From the NCBI GenBank assembly GCA_027452005.1, contig DAIDHF010000033.1:1-32565 (forward strand): a stretch of DNA of 32,565 nucleotides, read 5' to 3'. The translations under genes and the position numbers were made by a program. The DNA is from Acidimicrobiales bacterium (GTDB lineage: Bacteria; Actinomycetota; Acidimicrobiia; Acidimicrobiales; JAKAVM01). The notes below the pieces were generated by a model that ran no database searches, had not been told where the DNA came from, and saw only the letters and a list, made by a program, of their open reading frames with translations. Shown one piece after another: positions 32,516-32,565 of this stretch (positions within the stretch are counted from its first letter, which is position 1; each line of letters begins with the position of its first letter).

Positions 32516-32565
32516 ATGGAAAGCCGGATCGAGCGTCTGTGCATCGAGAGAGGCCTCAAGATGAC
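32516..32565 (+). CDS. fur: Fur family metal-responsive repressor, 5' end only
   Basis: ATG 32516, with GGGAGAG just upstream. The 16 complete codons plus a partial Thr codon read MESRIERLCIERGLKMT, closely matching the N-terminus of Fur/Mur proteins of alphaproteobacteria (R-x-E-x-LC-x-E-x-GLKMT, normally followed by x-QRRVIA). Fur binds Fe(II) or Mn(II) and represses uptake genes. Only helix 1 is visible. Codon use is very GC-rich, unlike every other gene here except the mobile elements. The assignment rests on a short but characteristic stretch. Confidence 0.6.
   Translation, partial: MESRIERLCIERGLKM

Overview
Likely source: an actinobacterium of moderate G+C. The UPF0182 gene, the giant Ig-rich wall protein with a polytopic C-terminus, and the paired SCP2/flavoprotein genes all point that way. 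An acidophilic, iron- or sulphur-metabolising member of the Acidimicrobiia (Acidithrix/Ferrimicrobium-like) is my inference, not proven. The last ~190 bases are clearly different: about 73% G+C by hand count, against ~52% just inside. They carry the first 17 codons of an alphaproteobacterial-type fur gene, so the right edge looks like a foreign join (assembly chimera or transfer).

Layout. (1) 1-2779: nested insertion sequences. An ISL3-family element (1193-2750, 8-bp target duplication GTATTCAC, 24-bp imperfect inverted repeats, frameshifted transposase) sits in the upstream end of an IS1182-family element whose transposase runs off the left edge. The IS1182-like element itself appears to have cut the 3' end off a sensor kinase gene. 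(2) 2764-4791: a NarL/LuxR-type response regulator followed by the truncated kinase, which stops inside the N-box and has no ATP-binding domain. (3) 4792-10200: divergent to the regulator is a redox gene set: cupredoxin-like lipoprotein, Tat-exported NrfC-type four-cluster ferredoxin, NrfD-type quinone-interacting membrane subunit, an exported membrane-anchored protein, a DoxX-like membrane protein and a small membrane protein. No molybdenum or cytochrome catalytic subunit is present. A palindrome in the shared 364-bp intergenic region is a candidate operator. (4) 10230-18735, minus strand: a lipid or isoprenoid-type cluster with two paralogous CrtI-like flavoproteins alternating with two SCP2-type carrier proteins, then an acetoacetate-decarboxylase-family enzyme, and upstream a third flavoprotein with two polytopic membrane proteins. 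(5) 18888-25787: one 2,299-codon gene for a surface protein with 21 cysteine-paired repeats (three times seven), Ig-like modules, a Thr/Pro linker and about nine C-terminal membrane segments. (6) 25788-26445: a gene-poor stretch with decayed coding fragments and a terminator-like hairpin, then initiator tRNA-fMet. (7) 26634-32443, minus strand: a coiled-coil protein with a phage-head-protein-like Cys/His tail, a UPF0182 membrane protein and a glycerophosphodiester phosphodiesterase, closely spaced. (8) ~32340-32565: the foreign-looking join and 5' end of fur.

The most unusual systems are the catalytic-subunit-less NrfCD/cupredoxin module with its IS-broken two-component regulator, and the alternating flavoprotein/SCP2/decarboxylase cluster. 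All functions are read from sequence patterns without database searches.
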